A DNA stretch of 64,000 nt from Scleromitrula shiraiana (GCA_028455995.1 JABELC010000008.1:1852001-1916000), one strand, 5' to 3'. Shown: positions 50,758 to 62,892, counted from the stretch's first letter. The notes: a model not told the origin generated them from the letters alone. A program made the numbers and translations.

Positions 50758-51481
50758 GGTGGCGTGCCCTGCTATGGATATATATATTTCGGTGTTTTGC
50801 CTTATGCAAATTGTTGAGATTAATAAGTTAAAACTCCAATTCAATGGGTTCTGGTTAAAGAGTTGTATGTTTTGTGATCATCAACTAGAAGGAAAGATTG
50901 TTGATGAAACGTATTGAACGAAATAAAGGAGAGTTGCGATATCGGGAAAATGAAAAGTAGATGGAGGAGAAGGATGGCGGAGAGAATATATTTCTATATT
51001 TTTTATTAACTTTTATTAATCAGATTGGACTCTCTTATTGAATTGACTAATCCCATTCAGTTGAACAGGGGTATGTAACTATACTATTAGGAGATATTTA
51101 TGCAAGCATATGTTACTTTCGTAAAATATGAAGTATATTTACTAAATGCGGATGATTTAATGTAAATCCAAATCTTTCGAATACAGATTCAGCCAATCAA
51201 ATATCTCAATCAGATAAAATTAAAATATTTCAAGGTCTTCTATAAAAGTTCTAATATCAAATTTGAGATTTCTCCTCTTATCTCTTACCTCTTACGAGAA
51301 TCTTTCGTCTATAAAAGGCCATTCATCGCATGGCATTTGGATGGTATGACATTATTATGAGTCGTTAGTCGTACAAGTTTTCCGCTCTTTCCTTACCGGC
51401 TATTTTTGTTTCCGGATCCCTTCAAATCCCTTGAAATCAGGACATGATTTTTCTATGGTGATTGGAGTGTTCATACGGAAA

Positions 51482-51595
51482 GTACTAATACTAATATACA
51501 AATACTAATATACAAATACTAATATACAAATACTAATATACAAATACTAATATACTAATACTAATATACTAATACTAATATACTAATACTAATAA
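51482..51595. repeat. AT-rich minisatellite (ACTAATATACAAAT)
   Basis: Four to five copies of a 14-bp unit pass into shorter ACTAATATACTAAT copies. The unit contains CTAAT, close to a fungal branch site, which I think is coincidence. Confidence 0.8.
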
Positions 51596-53214
51596 GTTCA
51601 TAGGTAAGATCTTACGAATATTCTCTCCGACATTTCTCGTTCACGAATAGGATTTCTGGAAAAGATCGATGAAAGTCCACTATCTCCGATTGTACCTGTA
51701 CTGCTTTGCCTTGTCTAGTTCCCCGATTTTGACTTTCCTGGAATATCTGGGGATGGGGATGTGATAATTGAAAGAAGTTCATCTCCGCCTGATGTTATGA
51801 GCGCTTGCGGAAGTACATGATCAACAATGGCTGACAACCTTGGGAAACACTGTTTCTATCATGATCATTACTTGTAGGAAGAGTGATAAAAGATTGAAGA
51901 ACATAATATTTTGCCTCGGATCAAAATTAACAAACTAGCCTTCATTGTTTGATCTAACACCAGTAAACAAATTTCAAATTTCAAGATTTTGAAGTAATTG
52001 CAAGAGTCTTCAATCCATGAGCCCCTATTTATTATTCTAGTACCTGTCTACAACATGTCAAACAATCCTCTTTATGGATTGTTCCTCATTCATCATTAAG
52101 ACCCTGTCTATTGCGCAAAAGAAAAGAGCCCTGATCATGAAGGAATAACCCACGGATGATATCAATAGGTCGGATGGGGTAGGATAAGAACAGGGCGGTT
52201 CAAGCGGAGCGGGTCTCACTTTGGAATGATGACCCGAAGTTTAACTATTCCATATGGAGTAGTATTCTTTTTTCTTCAGTTGAATATATTCTTTGGATAT
52301 AACCTCTTTCAAATGGCTCGGGTAAAGTTTCATCACTGTGTGGCGTGGAGTGGCGTGGCGGAAATATGTACTTTTTAAGTCTAGTCGGCAAAGTTACTAT
52401 AGCTCCTTATAGGTTAGTATTTAAGATAGACGCGCTAGATTGGCAATCATCCTAACCCGTAAGAGCAATAGTCCCTCTCATTTTTCTTACATTTGCTCCA
52501 TAATTTAAATATTAACCCAGAATTAAAAATTCCACATTTTAGAACAACGCTGACCTAGCGTGGGTAAGGTAAGTTTGGATTATGCTAACCTTTACCTTAC
52601 AGTATTATTTTCAACAAACCCCATAGAAAGTTTGTTCATCTTCTCTCTAATCTTCTTTTCAAACAGGTACAGTAACCAGCCGTTATCGTACTGACATTTT
52701 GAAATCCTGTCATTAAAGAAGAATAAGAACAAACTTTCATCAACATCGACATCAACATCATCATCATCATCATCATCTATTTCATATATCATCATTCGAC
52801 CAAACTTATCAACATCGTTCCCTTCATTTTCTCACACCTCCTCTTCTTCATCGCATCATCGCATTGTCGCGTTCGGCTCAATCTATTCACTCAATTCATC
52901 TTTATCATCCCATCGCGGAACCTACGCACCTAAGAAAAGAGATTGAGAGATCCGAAGAGGGAGAGACGATATTCACTTCACTATTTGTTATTAACAACCA
53001 CGAATTCCGCATACTGCATTTGCCGAGTGCGATCAATAGCTTCATTTAAATTAATTTGTTATTTTTTATGATTTGTGAGCTTTGAGTTTTGCGACAATCG
53101 AACAGACGGAAAGAAATTGTAAAAGCGCGCACATACACAGATAGAATCTCTCATAGCGAAACATCCCAACCTTCCAAATCTCCAACCGCAAGCGATATTT
53201 GGCGCACGACCAAA

Positions 53215-53382
53215 GTAAGTTCTTCGATCTTCTCTGTTATTTCAAGAAATGCCTCTTAGTTCTTAATTGATTTGGGCGCGACATTGAGGCGTTGAGAGAA
53301 TTTGAGCTTGTCATATGTGCACAAGGAGCTGATAATTTACTACCTTCCAAATTAAGTTCTATTTGCTGACCTTCATTTAAAG
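53215..53382 (+). other. Probable intron in the 5' leader of TUP1
   Basis: A perfect donor (GTAAGT) at 53215 is followed by a GCTGAC branch-like site and an AAAG acceptor ending at 53382, 50 bases before the ATG at 53433. There is no open frame requiring this intron, so the call rests on the motifs alone. Confidence 0.5.
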
Positions 53383-53432
53383 GGTCATAACCAGAATTCT
53401 CTATATTCCTTCAATCGTTACAACAATACAAA

Positions 53433-55514
53433 ATGTCTATGTACAACCACCGCGGTTTGGGTCCCCCACCCAGTACTGCTAGATTGAATGAATTATTGGA
53501 TGGCATTCGAGCTGAATTCGAGACTCAAGCAAGAGCTAGCGGAGAATATGAACATAACAGTAAGTGGCAGATTGAAATACTCGATGAGAAGGATTTTACG
53601 GGACTTCGTTGTACTCCGAAGAAGATGTCTCGAGAATCGCATTAACAAATATGTCTCTTTCAGTTGCGCAACAAATATCAGAAATGCAAATGGTTCGCGA
53701 AAAGGTATACCAAATGGAACAGTCACATCTGGCTTTGAAACAAAAGTAGGACGCTTCCTATCCCATTAGGAAGAACTCTAGCTAATGATTATAGATATGA
53801 TGAGGAAATTTCACGACTTCATCGCGAACTTGAGGCTCGAGGAGGTTCAGCTCGTCCACCTGCCATGGGAGGTCCACCTCAACATGCCGGTCCTTCTCAA
53901 CAAGCACCTCCTTCGATTGGACATGGTCCAGCAAATCTGTTTGGGGGTATAATGGCTGGTCAAGCATCTCAAGGAGGTCCAGGTCTCGCCCCTCCACCAC
54001 AACAACAAGATGCTCAAGGTCCATTACCACCTCATGCGATGCCACAGCCGCAACCAGCAAGCATCCAAGGACCTCCACCACCACAAGGCCCATTTCAAGG
54101 TGGATATCCTCCACAAGGCCCCCCACCAAATGGCCCATATGGTGCTCAACCCCCACAATCAACAGCTTCTCCCGGTCCTGGAAAAGGTCCACGTGTAAAC
54201 CGTGGACCAGGTGGCCCTGCTACCCCTCAGATGCCACAACAATTGCCATATAATGACCCTAGACAATCACCACAAGTCGGTCACCCAATAGCTGGTCATC
54301 CAAATCGAGGAGGCCCTCCTTACACAGGTGGAAACGTAGGAAATGCTCTGGCTGAATTGGATCTCGAACGTTTACCTGCCCAATACAAAAAGGTGGAGCA
54401 AGACTGGTTTGCCATTTTCAACCCAGATGTTCCTAAAACTCTTGATGTTGATCTTGTTCATACATTGGTCCATGAATCCGTCGTTTGCTGTGTACGATTC
54501 AGTCACGATGGAAAATACGTTGCTACTGGTTGCAACAGATCCGCTCAAATTTTTGACGTTTTATCTGGTAATAAGGTTTGCGTCTTACAAGATGATTCCG
54601 TTGATGCTGTAGGAGATCTTTACATCCGAAGTGTTTGCTTCAGTCCAGATGGAAGATATCTCGCCACTGGTGCCGAGGATAAATTGATTAGAGTAAGTTT
54701 AAGCTTCACATTAATTAGTAGATTTGTGTACTAATTGATGAACAGGTTTGGGATATTGCTTCAAGAACTATCCGAAACACTTTCCAAGGACACGAACAAG
54801 ATATCTACTCCCTTGACTTTGCTCGTGATGGCCGTACTATTGCTTCAGGAAGTGGTGATCGTACTGTACGACTTTGGGATATTGAAGCTAGTCAAAATAT
54901 CCTTACTCTTAGTATCGAAGATGGTGTTACTACAGTTGCCATTTCGCCAGATACCAAATACGTCGCTGCTGGTTCTCTTGACAAGAGTGTTCGTGTTTGG
55001 GATGCTTCTACCGGATATTTGGTAGAACGTCTCGAAGGTCCAGATGGTCACAAGGATAGTGTCTACTCTGTTGCTTTCGCACCCAATGGAAAGGATCTCG
55101 TTTCGGGTAGTTTGGACAAGACAATTAAGATGTGGGAGCTTGTTGCTCCAAGAGGTGGTCATCCAAATACTGGTCCTAAGGGCGGAAGATGTCTACGTAC
55201 TTTTGAAGGTCACAAGGTTAGTTTTTTCCTCTTCCAATCCTATCCCATTCCATCACCCAAATCAACCATAACTAACAAATTACAAATAGGACTTCGTTCT
55301 TTCCGTTGCCCTCACCCCAGATGGAGCTTGGGTCCTCTCAGGTTCCAAAGACAGAGGCGTTCAATTCTGGGACCCCAGAACGGGTAATACGCAGCTTATG
55401 TTGCAGGGTCATAAGAACTCTGTTATTTCTGTGGCGCCTAGTCCGGCGGGTGGAACTTTCGCGACGGGTTCCGGGGATATGAGGGCGAGGATTTGGAGTT
55501 ATAAGAATATTTAA
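53433..55514 (+). CDS. TUP1: Tup1/RcoA WD40 transcriptional co-repressor, 600 aa
   Basis: Tup1 family proteins (RcoA in Aspergillus, RCO-1 in Neurospora) form tetramers with the Ssn6/Cyc8 partner and repress many genes in the nucleus. Exons are 53433-53559, 53664-53745, 53795-54692, 54746-55216 and 55290-55514. The N-terminal 85 residues hold the tetramerisation helix (ARLNELLDGIRAEFETQAR, then QISEMQMVREKVYQMEQSHL and YDEEISRLHRELE). Next come about 150 residues rich in Pro, Gln and Gly. From about residue 230 to the end there is a seven-bladed WD40 propeller with repeats ending IFDV, IRVWDI, VRLWDI, VRVWDA, IKMWEL, VQFWDP and ARIWSY. The short second exon ends in phase 2 and rejoins at KQKYDEE, the expected sequence. 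The last exon moves from C-rich to G-rich codon endings. Confidence 0.96.
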
Positions 55515-57274
55515 GGGGTTGGTTGATGAATGGGTTGATGGGGGGATGGACGGATGGATGGATAGGACTTGGATGGAAATGGAAATGAGGGGTTTATGTG
55601 AGGATTGCTGGATAGATGAATGGATGGATATGTGATAGGAAGTGATGGGAAAGGGAGAAGAGAAAAGAAAAGAAAGAAGACAGTAAAAATTATGAATGAA
55701 AGAAAGAGAGAAAGAAGACAATACTGTTATTGTATCTGAAATTGTCGGCGTATTAGGTAGGCCTCGTACGTAGGTAGGTAGGTAGGTAGGTTAAATATTG
55801 GAGTGAGTGTGCGAATTATATTATATTATATTATATTATATTATGTTTATTTGTTTATATGTTTGTTCGTTTGTTTATTTTCACTCTAGCATGAATGGAA
55901 TAGACGGATGCAATGAATGAATGAATGAATGAATGAATGGGAAAAACATATATATGTATGTATATATGTATGTATGTATGTATGTATGGTAGACAATAGG
56001 ATTGAACCAAATCAAACCGAACCAAACTAAACCGAACCAAATGAAGGATTTCTCACGCCCACGTTATATTGTTTACTCGGAAGGTGAATTCTTTAGAACC
56101 TGAAGCTTGTGGATATATATGCATGTATGTATGTATGTGGATAAATGGTAATGGTAATGGTGATAGTAATGGTATTTATGTGTTATGTGATGTGTGATGT
56201 GCTATGTGCTATGTGATGTGCTATGTGATGTGGGTAACTAGGTAGGTAGGTAGGTAGGTAGGTAGGTAGGGAGATATATGAATGGGTATCTATACTGCAT
56301 AGGTAGATATATACGTAATGATTGAGCTGACCGATCCCCCTTCCCCCTTCCCCCTTCCCACATCCCACTTCCTCCTAGGAAGGGGGGGTTATTCTCCTCT
56401 TGATCCTTTTCCTCGTGCTTTCTTCCTACGTATCTACATATCCATAGACTGCTTTTTGATCTCATCTTCTCATCTTCTCAATATCTCAGTATCCCAATCT
56501 AGAAGATATAGCTAGATATCCACTTAACTCGAAATTAACTCTATTCAACTCACCCCAACGCAATGTAACCAGCCCAGCTTAGCTTAGCTTAGCTTAAATT
56601 AGGTGTTACACACTAACTATATCATATCATATCATATCACATCATATCATCTACCGACATGATTTGGCTCGGCTTGGCTCGACTCGAATCCAGTAGTAGA
56701 TGACTAGCGCATTGATGAAGTAATATCTGGTTTGGTTTTTGGTTTTTGGTTTTTGATTTCTGTTAGGTGTGTGGGGGTGAATATTGTCGATTTATTAGTT
56801 TGGTTTGATTTGGTTTGGTTGGTTGGCTGGTTGGTCTAGTGCGGTTGTAGAGAAGGGAAAGTAGAGTGTAGATAGATAGATGGATCGGCGATTATTGGAG
56901 TGGAGTGGAGGAGAGGTAAAAGATGAGTCTGAAGATGAAGACGAAGCGATGCTCAACGGGGATTAGGTTACCGGGTGGGTGAGAAGAGATGATTTGCGCT
57001 TCTTCGTTTCGTTTCGTTTCGTTTCATTTCCGCTTTGCTGGATGAATGAGTGGGTATGACATGTCGTGCATGCTGAAACCGAAGCAGATCAGATCCCTCC
57101 TTCTCCAATTCTGTACCCTACCCTATCCTCCCGTTTATGCATACATCCTAAATCTTTACTCTTTACCTCCTCCTTCTTTCCCTTCTTCATCATCTCATAC
57201 CATACATAGTATGGTATATTCCTAAACCAACTCGTATAATATATATCGGCGCAAGAATAAATCTCTATCTAAAC
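55515..57274. other. Convergent spacer between TUP1 and TRS33
   Basis: From the TUP1 stop to about 57060 the plus strand is mostly G-rich and C-poor, with GGATG, TAGG, TGAATGAA, GTAT and GTGATGTGCTAT repeats. From about 57085 to 57210 it is C/T-rich and G-poor. A small C-rich patch lies at 56330-56420. No coding exon is supported. Confidence 0.5.
55768..55985. repeat. TAGG, TATAT, GAAT and GTAT microsatellite cluster
   Basis: Four different short arrays lie within 220 bases: AGGT at about 55770-55790, TTATA at 55818-55845, AATG at 55915-55938 and GTAT at 55955-55987. A further TAGG array lies at 56237-56270. Confidence 0.8.
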
Positions 57275-58227
57275 TCACGATTTCCCACTCGTCCCAGTAT
57301 TAATGCTCTTAATCTGAAAAGTAGCACCAGGCAACTCCGTCGTTTCCGCTTGCACCGTGGCATTGATACCCATTGAAGCGAGGGCGCCGCGGATTATACC
57401 GCAGGGGAAGTAGAGGAACTAGTAAGGGAGATGTTAGATTTTATTGGACGAGGAAAGAGATGGGTGACTGGGAAAGGAGGGAGGGAAGAAGGAAAACATA
57501 CGGGCTGAGCGCGAATAACGGCTTGACCACCAGCTTCTGTGGACATTCGCGCGAAGGGTCGGAAGGAATTGTCGGTTAGGACGTAGACACCCTATTTGTT
57601 TGATTCTTGTTAGTATTATGCATAATATTGAACAAGCTAGCTAGCTAGCTTGCCGGGCGAGAGAAAATAGATAGCATAGAGGAAGAAAAGAAGAGGTGGG
57701 GATATGTACCCGATGATTCGTCTTCAAATTATCGATTTGTTTGCGAAATACCAAGGTCCAGAGGTCTTTGCATAGGAATTTGATTACGTCGAGGGTATCT
57801 GTGAATCGGGGCCTGTCTTTGCTGAATCTGTATGCGCATGTCATTAGCTGCTTGTTTTCCAATAATGTATGTAACTATAGCATTTTCCAATCTCCCTTTC
57901 CTTTCCATATCCAATCCAAACATAAACAAACACGAGGAAGGAAACCTCTCCAAAAGGATAGTAATTAAAAAATCAAACAAACCTTTCAACCAACCCCAAT
58001 CCAACTCTATACCCCAAACTCTCCAATCGAAAAAACACCCTATCCCTCTCCTCATCTTCCTCCATCCCCGAGCCAGAATTCGAAGTAGCAGGCATATCCA
58101 AGGCGTGTACAGTTCGATAAGCAAGTGGAACGAGTTCGATTAGCAGGAGGTCGAGACAGGAGGTATTGAGGAAGGTGGCAGAGGGGTCGCTGCTGTTTGG
58201 TGGGGGGAGAGGTGTTTCGAAGGACAT
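57275..58227 (-). CDS. TRS33: TRAPP complex subunit Trs33 (TRAPPC6), 198 aa
   Basis: Trs33 is a Bet3-fold subunit of the TRAPP tethering complexes, which activate Ypt/Rab GTPases in ER-Golgi and Golgi traffic. Exons on the minus strand are 58227-57983, 57827-57710, 57591-57502 and 57418-57275. Family features are LDLLLIELVPLAYR near the N-terminus, ESLGYRVGLGLVERF, the middle block DTLDVIKFLCKDLWTLVFRKQIDNLKTNHRGVYVL, and FLYFPCGIIRGAL near the C-terminus. A short acidic insertion (residues about 50-66) separates the first two blocks. Length fits the fungal members. Exons 1 and 4 both run from C-ending to G-ending codons. Confidence 0.93.
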
Positions 58228-60052
58228 TTTTGGACTTCAGGAGCGTGGTAGATTTGGGATGGGCTGTGGTGGTGGATGTTGAGATGGAGGTGAGAGTGAG
58301 AGTGAGATAGGTTTTGGGGATTAGGTGGTTAAATACACTGGGTTTGGTTAGAGAGGTGTGGAATTAATCGAGAGATCAAAACTAAAATAGAAGAATTGTG
58401 AAATTAACTACGGTAGAAGAAATTATTATTTTTGGAAGCTTATGATTGACATGTAGCTGTCGTGATTGAAATGGAGTTATTATTTCTCCGGTTCCGTACC
58501 GAGACGGGTCAGTTCGGCTCCTTCTCCTTTTCTATTGTCACAATTGCCAAAGTTATGAAATTTCACGAATATCTTGAAGTCTGGATCACGGCGATAATAT
58601 TTGGAGATTCACTGGTAATGTCAACAGATGACTTAGTAGTCTAAGAATTATCTGTTCTCATTCCATAGTTCAAACACCAGCAGTTATTTACACTGATGTT
58701 GTTCTGTTTATTCTGCTATCGATGTCTTTGTGTGTAATGCAGAGCGGCTTAAATTTTCTACAATTGGTTTTTCATTGTTTTTGGAGAATTGATGTTGAAG
58801 GATTCCTTGCTTATGTCACAATTCATCATCTACAAAATCAAGTGGTTCATGTAACATCTGTGTTTGTCATGCCAGTAATGAATGGTCCTACAACTGTCAG
58901 ATCTGATCTCATGTGTGTATATACTACAAGTAGGTGTCTGCTGTCATTCCTAGTTGGAATGGTGTTAGATAGAAGAGGTGGGTTCTGGGGTTGTGATGGA
59001 TCATTCCGCCGTTTGATCTAACTTGGCGAAGCAGGTTAGCATTGCAAATTGATAATGCATCACTGCATCTCAATATAGATGAAATATTCCCAACCTGAGT
59101 AAATACCCATCGTTTTATCGCTAGATATTGTGACGCATATCATAATTATGAATGTAGGAAGTGCTAATATTTCGAAGCTCTACCAATATCTGTTTGTTGT
59201 TCTTATTGTCCACTGTGAAAAGCCTTCAGCAATCAGAAACATAATCCCTCTCCCAAAATATATTGAAAAACTCTGCGTTGGGGCTTAAGTAATGATGGCC
59301 TCCTTGCGGTAGTTACTACAACTAGATTCGCTTAGTCAGGAATCTACATGCGCGCTTCTAGTCCTCTCTCGCGTGGTAGATGGACCAGGTGCAAATTCTA
59401 TTATCGTTATTTGAGTTGGCGTAATCTATTCCAACCAGAAAAGCGGAGTGGAAATTCCCAATATTGGAGTGGAGACCGAAATGCTTACTAACCCAGCAAT
59501 GATGTAAAAATCTGATAATGGTCAGCCGGAAAAAACGAGTTTTGTCATATTCTACTGATATATTTTTTATTTGTCATTAGACATCCTTGTATTCAAAGAT
59601 GCTTCCTCACAAAAGTATTGAGGATACAGAACATTACATTTTTGCATGCGAGAAAGAGATAGGGTTTGATTGTTGACTGGAAGTTATTGGAAAAAATAGT
59701 GACATTGGGTCGACAATGAACTGCTTCCCATTTCTGTTAGATGGATTCTCTTGCTAGTAAATCAGAAACATTGGTCTGTTTGATCGTTTCAAGATTCTGT
59801 TCATATGATTATTGGCTGGTTGGTCGGCATGAATCAGGCGCAAAGCCATCGCACAGATTGCTATATTGATCTAAGAATGTACTCTGAACTCTACATTAAG
59901 ATAGAGCATGGTTGGTTATTCAGATATTTGTATGAAAATCATTGCGTTTACATCTTCAAGTCAATATCTCAACATCACAATCTTCACTATTCGAAACACG
60001 CGAAAAACGTCAGATTCAACAGACAGTCTGACGATTAACAAGTTCTTTAAAA
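58228..60052. other. Gene-free stretch upstream of TRS33
   Basis: The composition is balanced and poor in microsatellites, unlike most spacers in this window. Open frames at 58462-58644 and 58722-59021 have no domain, and their starts and surroundings give no support. The first 200 bases should contain the TRS33 promoter. Confidence 0.4.
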
Positions 60053-60367
60053 ATGCCAAAAGAAATGCCCCTGTTCGTCTCAAAACCCCTAGACTCCTTT
60101 CAAACTGCCTCTGAACAATTCATCAAAAAACATGAATTTGATTGGCAAAGTTTGGAAAAAAGACATGGACACATCGGCCCACAAGCTGAAGATTCGGAGC
60201 GACGCAGCAGATTAACAGCTGGTTCCTCCCAAAGCCAGCAATCACTATCTGAGCTTCGTGTCAAGAAAGAAAGGCAAGGAAGGAGAGAAAGAACAGAGCA
60301 GGAAAGAGCAGAGAAAAAAAGAGCAAAGAAAGAAAGACCAAATAAAGAAGAACCAAAGAAGAAGTGA
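60053..60367 (+). CDS. Small charged orphan protein, 104 aa
   Basis: A single-exon frame with a good start context (AAAAATGCC). The N-terminal half could fold (LDSFQTASEQFIKKHEFDWQ). The last 35 residues are almost entirely Lys, Arg and Glu. I recognise no family. The amphipathic first half and the context make a real gene possible, but a chance frame over a purine-rich stretch is also possible. Two more orphan frames follow on the same strand. Confidence 0.4.
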   Translation: MPKEMPLFVSKPLDSFQTASEQFIKKHEFDWQSLEKRHGHIGPQAEDSERRSRLTAGSSQSQQSLSELRVKKERQGRRERTEQERAEKKRAKKERPNKEEPKKK

Positions 60368-61199
60368 ATGACGAATAAAGAGATTAGATAGAGGTACGAT
60401 GTAAAGGGTTTGGAAGAGGAAAGAGATGATAAAAATGCGAAGGGAAAGAGAGTGAAAGCAAGTAGTGGTCGTTGAAAAATGAATGGCAACTATTGCGGTC
60501 ATCGATAAGTATTGAACAAGGTTGTGGGAAAGTGACAGATTGATATAGGTATTTGAGTTTTGATTTTGATTTTATCATATTGATAGTTGGTTGGTGTTCT
60601 GGGATTTGATTTCGCGTTCAGTTTAATATCGGATTTAGCATTTATACGTTTGGAGATCAGTATCCACCAAATAAATAAATAATTTGCAAATACATAAAAA
60701 TTAATGAATAACTAAATCGACAAATCAAAAGTTTATGTACTCCAATAGTCTACCTACTGAATTTTCATCGATATTTATTGTCCGTCAGGTGTGCATCTAG
60801 TCCGTAGGTAGCATCCATTTCATGGTCCAGGGGAGGCCGGTAGGTTCCAACATAAGGCCTAGTACCGCCACTTTCCAGATAACTTAAACCTAGTTCATTC
60901 GCGATTAGAAGGACATATGATCGGCTATCGTATAGGTGTTCTTTTTTGTTCTATGATATATGATGTATGATTTTTTTTTTCTAATTTGCTGTTGAAGTGT
61001 TTGTTGGTTGTTGGAATTGATATTTAAGATCTCATTTTATCTTGTATTTTGTTTCTCATTATCATCGTTGTCATCATCATAATTCAATCATTCAACACTT
61101 ATTTTAATCTTTCCTTAAATCTTCTACATTTCAAGATATCAATTCTCTCATTAAAAAACTGACAACCCGATCATAACGTTCTATCTCAAATCACCGAAA
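60368..61199. other. Upstream region of the 61200 orphan gene
   Basis: No coding exon is seen. The last 180 bases are pyrimidine-rich and then A-rich, ending in CAAATCACCGAAAATGG, a typical fungal leader and start context. A TATTTAAG word at about 61020 could serve as a TATA-like element. Confidence 0.4.
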
Positions 61200-61826
61200 A
61201 TGGGAAATGATAGGAAGGAAAAGCTTCCATATCCAGATTCGGATCCCTCTGCATCTCGAGACTCCGCCGCTGTGCACAGTACTCCAAGTTCCTCTCGACG
61301 CAAAAGACACGGTATCCAAAAGGAACCAAGGCTGGCAGGGATGAAGAAACATGATGAACCAACTCCCTACCCAGTATCTGATGCCGAGTCCAATCATTCT
61401 AATGCTAAACCTGTTAGAATGCCAAAGCCATGGGAGTCCGGTTCAGCGCCTCAATCTCCACATTTTGGCTATGGTTCTGATATAAATTCTTTCGGATTCA
61501 TGCCGGGATATCATTTAAGTTCTGGCGGACATTCAAGTGGATCGGGACATGGATCGGGCTCGGAATCTCGACAACATAAGAAGGAGAAAAAAAAATCTAA
61601 GAAAACGAGAAAAGCCAAGGAAGAGATCGATGTGTCTGGTGGACTGGATGCTTCAATTACAAACAATGAAGACTGGAGGAACAGTAAAAGCCAGGAAGGT
61701 TATGATACCAAGAAGGTGTTTGGTGTTCCTTACTATCGAAAATTTGAAAATGGTACTAGTAAATACGAATATTATGTTAAGACAAGTACGGGAAAGATAA
61801 GGGTTCGCTTTCTAGATGAAAATTAA
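61200..61826 (+). CDS. Orphan protein with Lys-rich middle and NEDW motif, 208 aa
   Basis: This is a single-exon frame with a strong start context (CCGAAAATGG). The first 130 residues are polar and disordered-looking, with PYPDSD and PYPVSD as an internal near-repeat, and a Gly/Ser/His stretch. A Lys-rich block follows (KKEKKKSKKTRKAK, about 126-141). The last 60 residues look folded: NNEDWRNSKS, VFGVPYYRKF, YEYYVKTSTGKIRVRFLDEN. I know no family for it. The Lys-rich block may be a nuclear signal. A similar NEDW motif occurs in the short frame at 62707-62892. I think it is a real, lineage-restricted gene. Confidence 0.6.
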   Translation: MGNDRKEKLPYPDSDPSASRDSAAVHSTPSSSRRKRHGIQKEPRLAGMKKHDEPTPYPVSDAESNHSNAKPVRMPKPWESGSAPQSPHFGYGSDINSFGFMPGYHLSSGGHSSGSGHGSGSESRQHKKEKKKSKKTRKAKEEIDVSGGLDASITNNEDWRNSKSQEGYDTKKVFGVPYYRKFENGTSKYEYYVKTSTGKIRVRFLDEN

Positions 61827-62382
61827 TTTGTATGATGGAAGGCGGGGAAAGGTGGATGTGTATAGGGATCTAAAAGTTCGGTTTTGATTTTTAGGCGTTT
61901 AGATATCATGAAATATAACTTTCTGGCTTGTCAAATGGAGTATATTAGATTTTTAATCTAGAAAATAATAGCTAAACTACAGAAATAGAGTGTTTCGGGC
62001 CCTTCCTCTGACTAAGCTATACTAAATTCAATGTCCTAATCATCAACATAATTTAACCTAAAAGCACAAGCCGATGAACCATAACCGAAGGATCGGCTAG
62101 TCCAGGGGTATCTATCTTAGCTAAAACCTCATCTATGTTTCAAATCAAACTACCTAGTATTCTCAATATTGTGATTACATACAATAAAAGTATATTAAGG
62201 TTTAATTACGTAAAGTCCTTCCGTACGTATGACTTCAAATCCTACGTACAACATGTCAACAGTACGTATCTGAGAAAGAATACCCTATCAATCAAGTGTT
62301 TATTCATGAAGACTTTACAACAACTGTTGGTTGAAGCAACTGAAGTATCTATTTAATATTTCCTTTCTTCCATCTTGCCCAT
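61827..62382. other. Spacer between two orphan reading frames
   Basis: The sequence is balanced to AT-rich. The open frame at 62135-62356 has no recognisable feature. I see no repeat or RNA gene. Confidence 0.4.
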
Positions 62383-62892
62383 TTGTTCACCTCATCATCA
62401 TCATCATCATCATCACCATCACCACTCTCCCCCTCTCTTATCCAAATCAACACAGCCACTAAAATACCAATCAAACATCACACCCGAAATAAACAAGCTC
62501 CAAAAAACCTTCTGAATGCATTTTCCACCCCCCCCGAGAGAAAAAAATCCCCGAAACAGATTCCCATCCCCACCACCGCAGCAACAAGCAGCGCGGAAAA
62601 CCCACCAAACAAACAAACAACAACAAAACCCAGGCATAAACCAATCAAACCCAAAACCAAAGTCACGACAGTACAGGAACACCCCACATTACCAGAGGAT
62701 TAGTATATGAAAGACTCAGAAGTAGATTTTGGATCGAAGATTTCGAAGGGGTGGCAGTCGATGTTGAGCCGGAATGAGGATTGGAGTACGTATCATAAGG
62801 CCGAGGGATCGGAGCAGAGAATTATAAGGAAAGTTTTGGATCGGCGGACTTGGGAAGATGGGGGTTGGAAGATTAGGGCGAGGGCTGATTGA
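62383..62892 (+). pseudogene. Two in-frame orphan ORFs split by TAG, possible broken gene
   Basis: The frame from 62383 to 62700 (106 codons, Ser, Thr, Lys and Pro rich, low in complexity) ends at a TAG at 62701-62703. One codon later ATG at 62707 continues the same frame for 61 codons (SKISKGWQSMLSRNEDWSTYHKAEG, ending WKIRARAD). The second part looks folded and resembles the NEDW-containing tail of the 61200 protein. It could be the last exon of a gene whose earlier exons I cannot define, a gene broken by a nonsense mutation, or a small gene of its own. The first part may be chance. Confidence 0.3.

Larger units (their letters stand above)
50758..53432. promoter_or_regulatory. Shared divergent upstream region of ERG3 and TUP1
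   Basis: No coding exon is supported in these 2.7 kb. The ERG3 promoter should lie just above 50758. A 14-bp AT-rich minisatellite lies at 51482-51595. The TUP1 leader side begins at about 52600 and is CT/AT-rich with CATCAT and ATCATC runs at 52740-52780. A likely leader intron lies at 53215-53382. Confidence 0.45.

Noticed and set aside
53782..54192. 136-codon minus-strand frame over the TUP1 gene
   Set aside because: It is the antisense shadow of the Pro/Gln-rich part of TUP1.
58722..59021. 99-codon frame upstream of TRS33
   Set aside because: No family, domain, splice site or codon pattern supports it.
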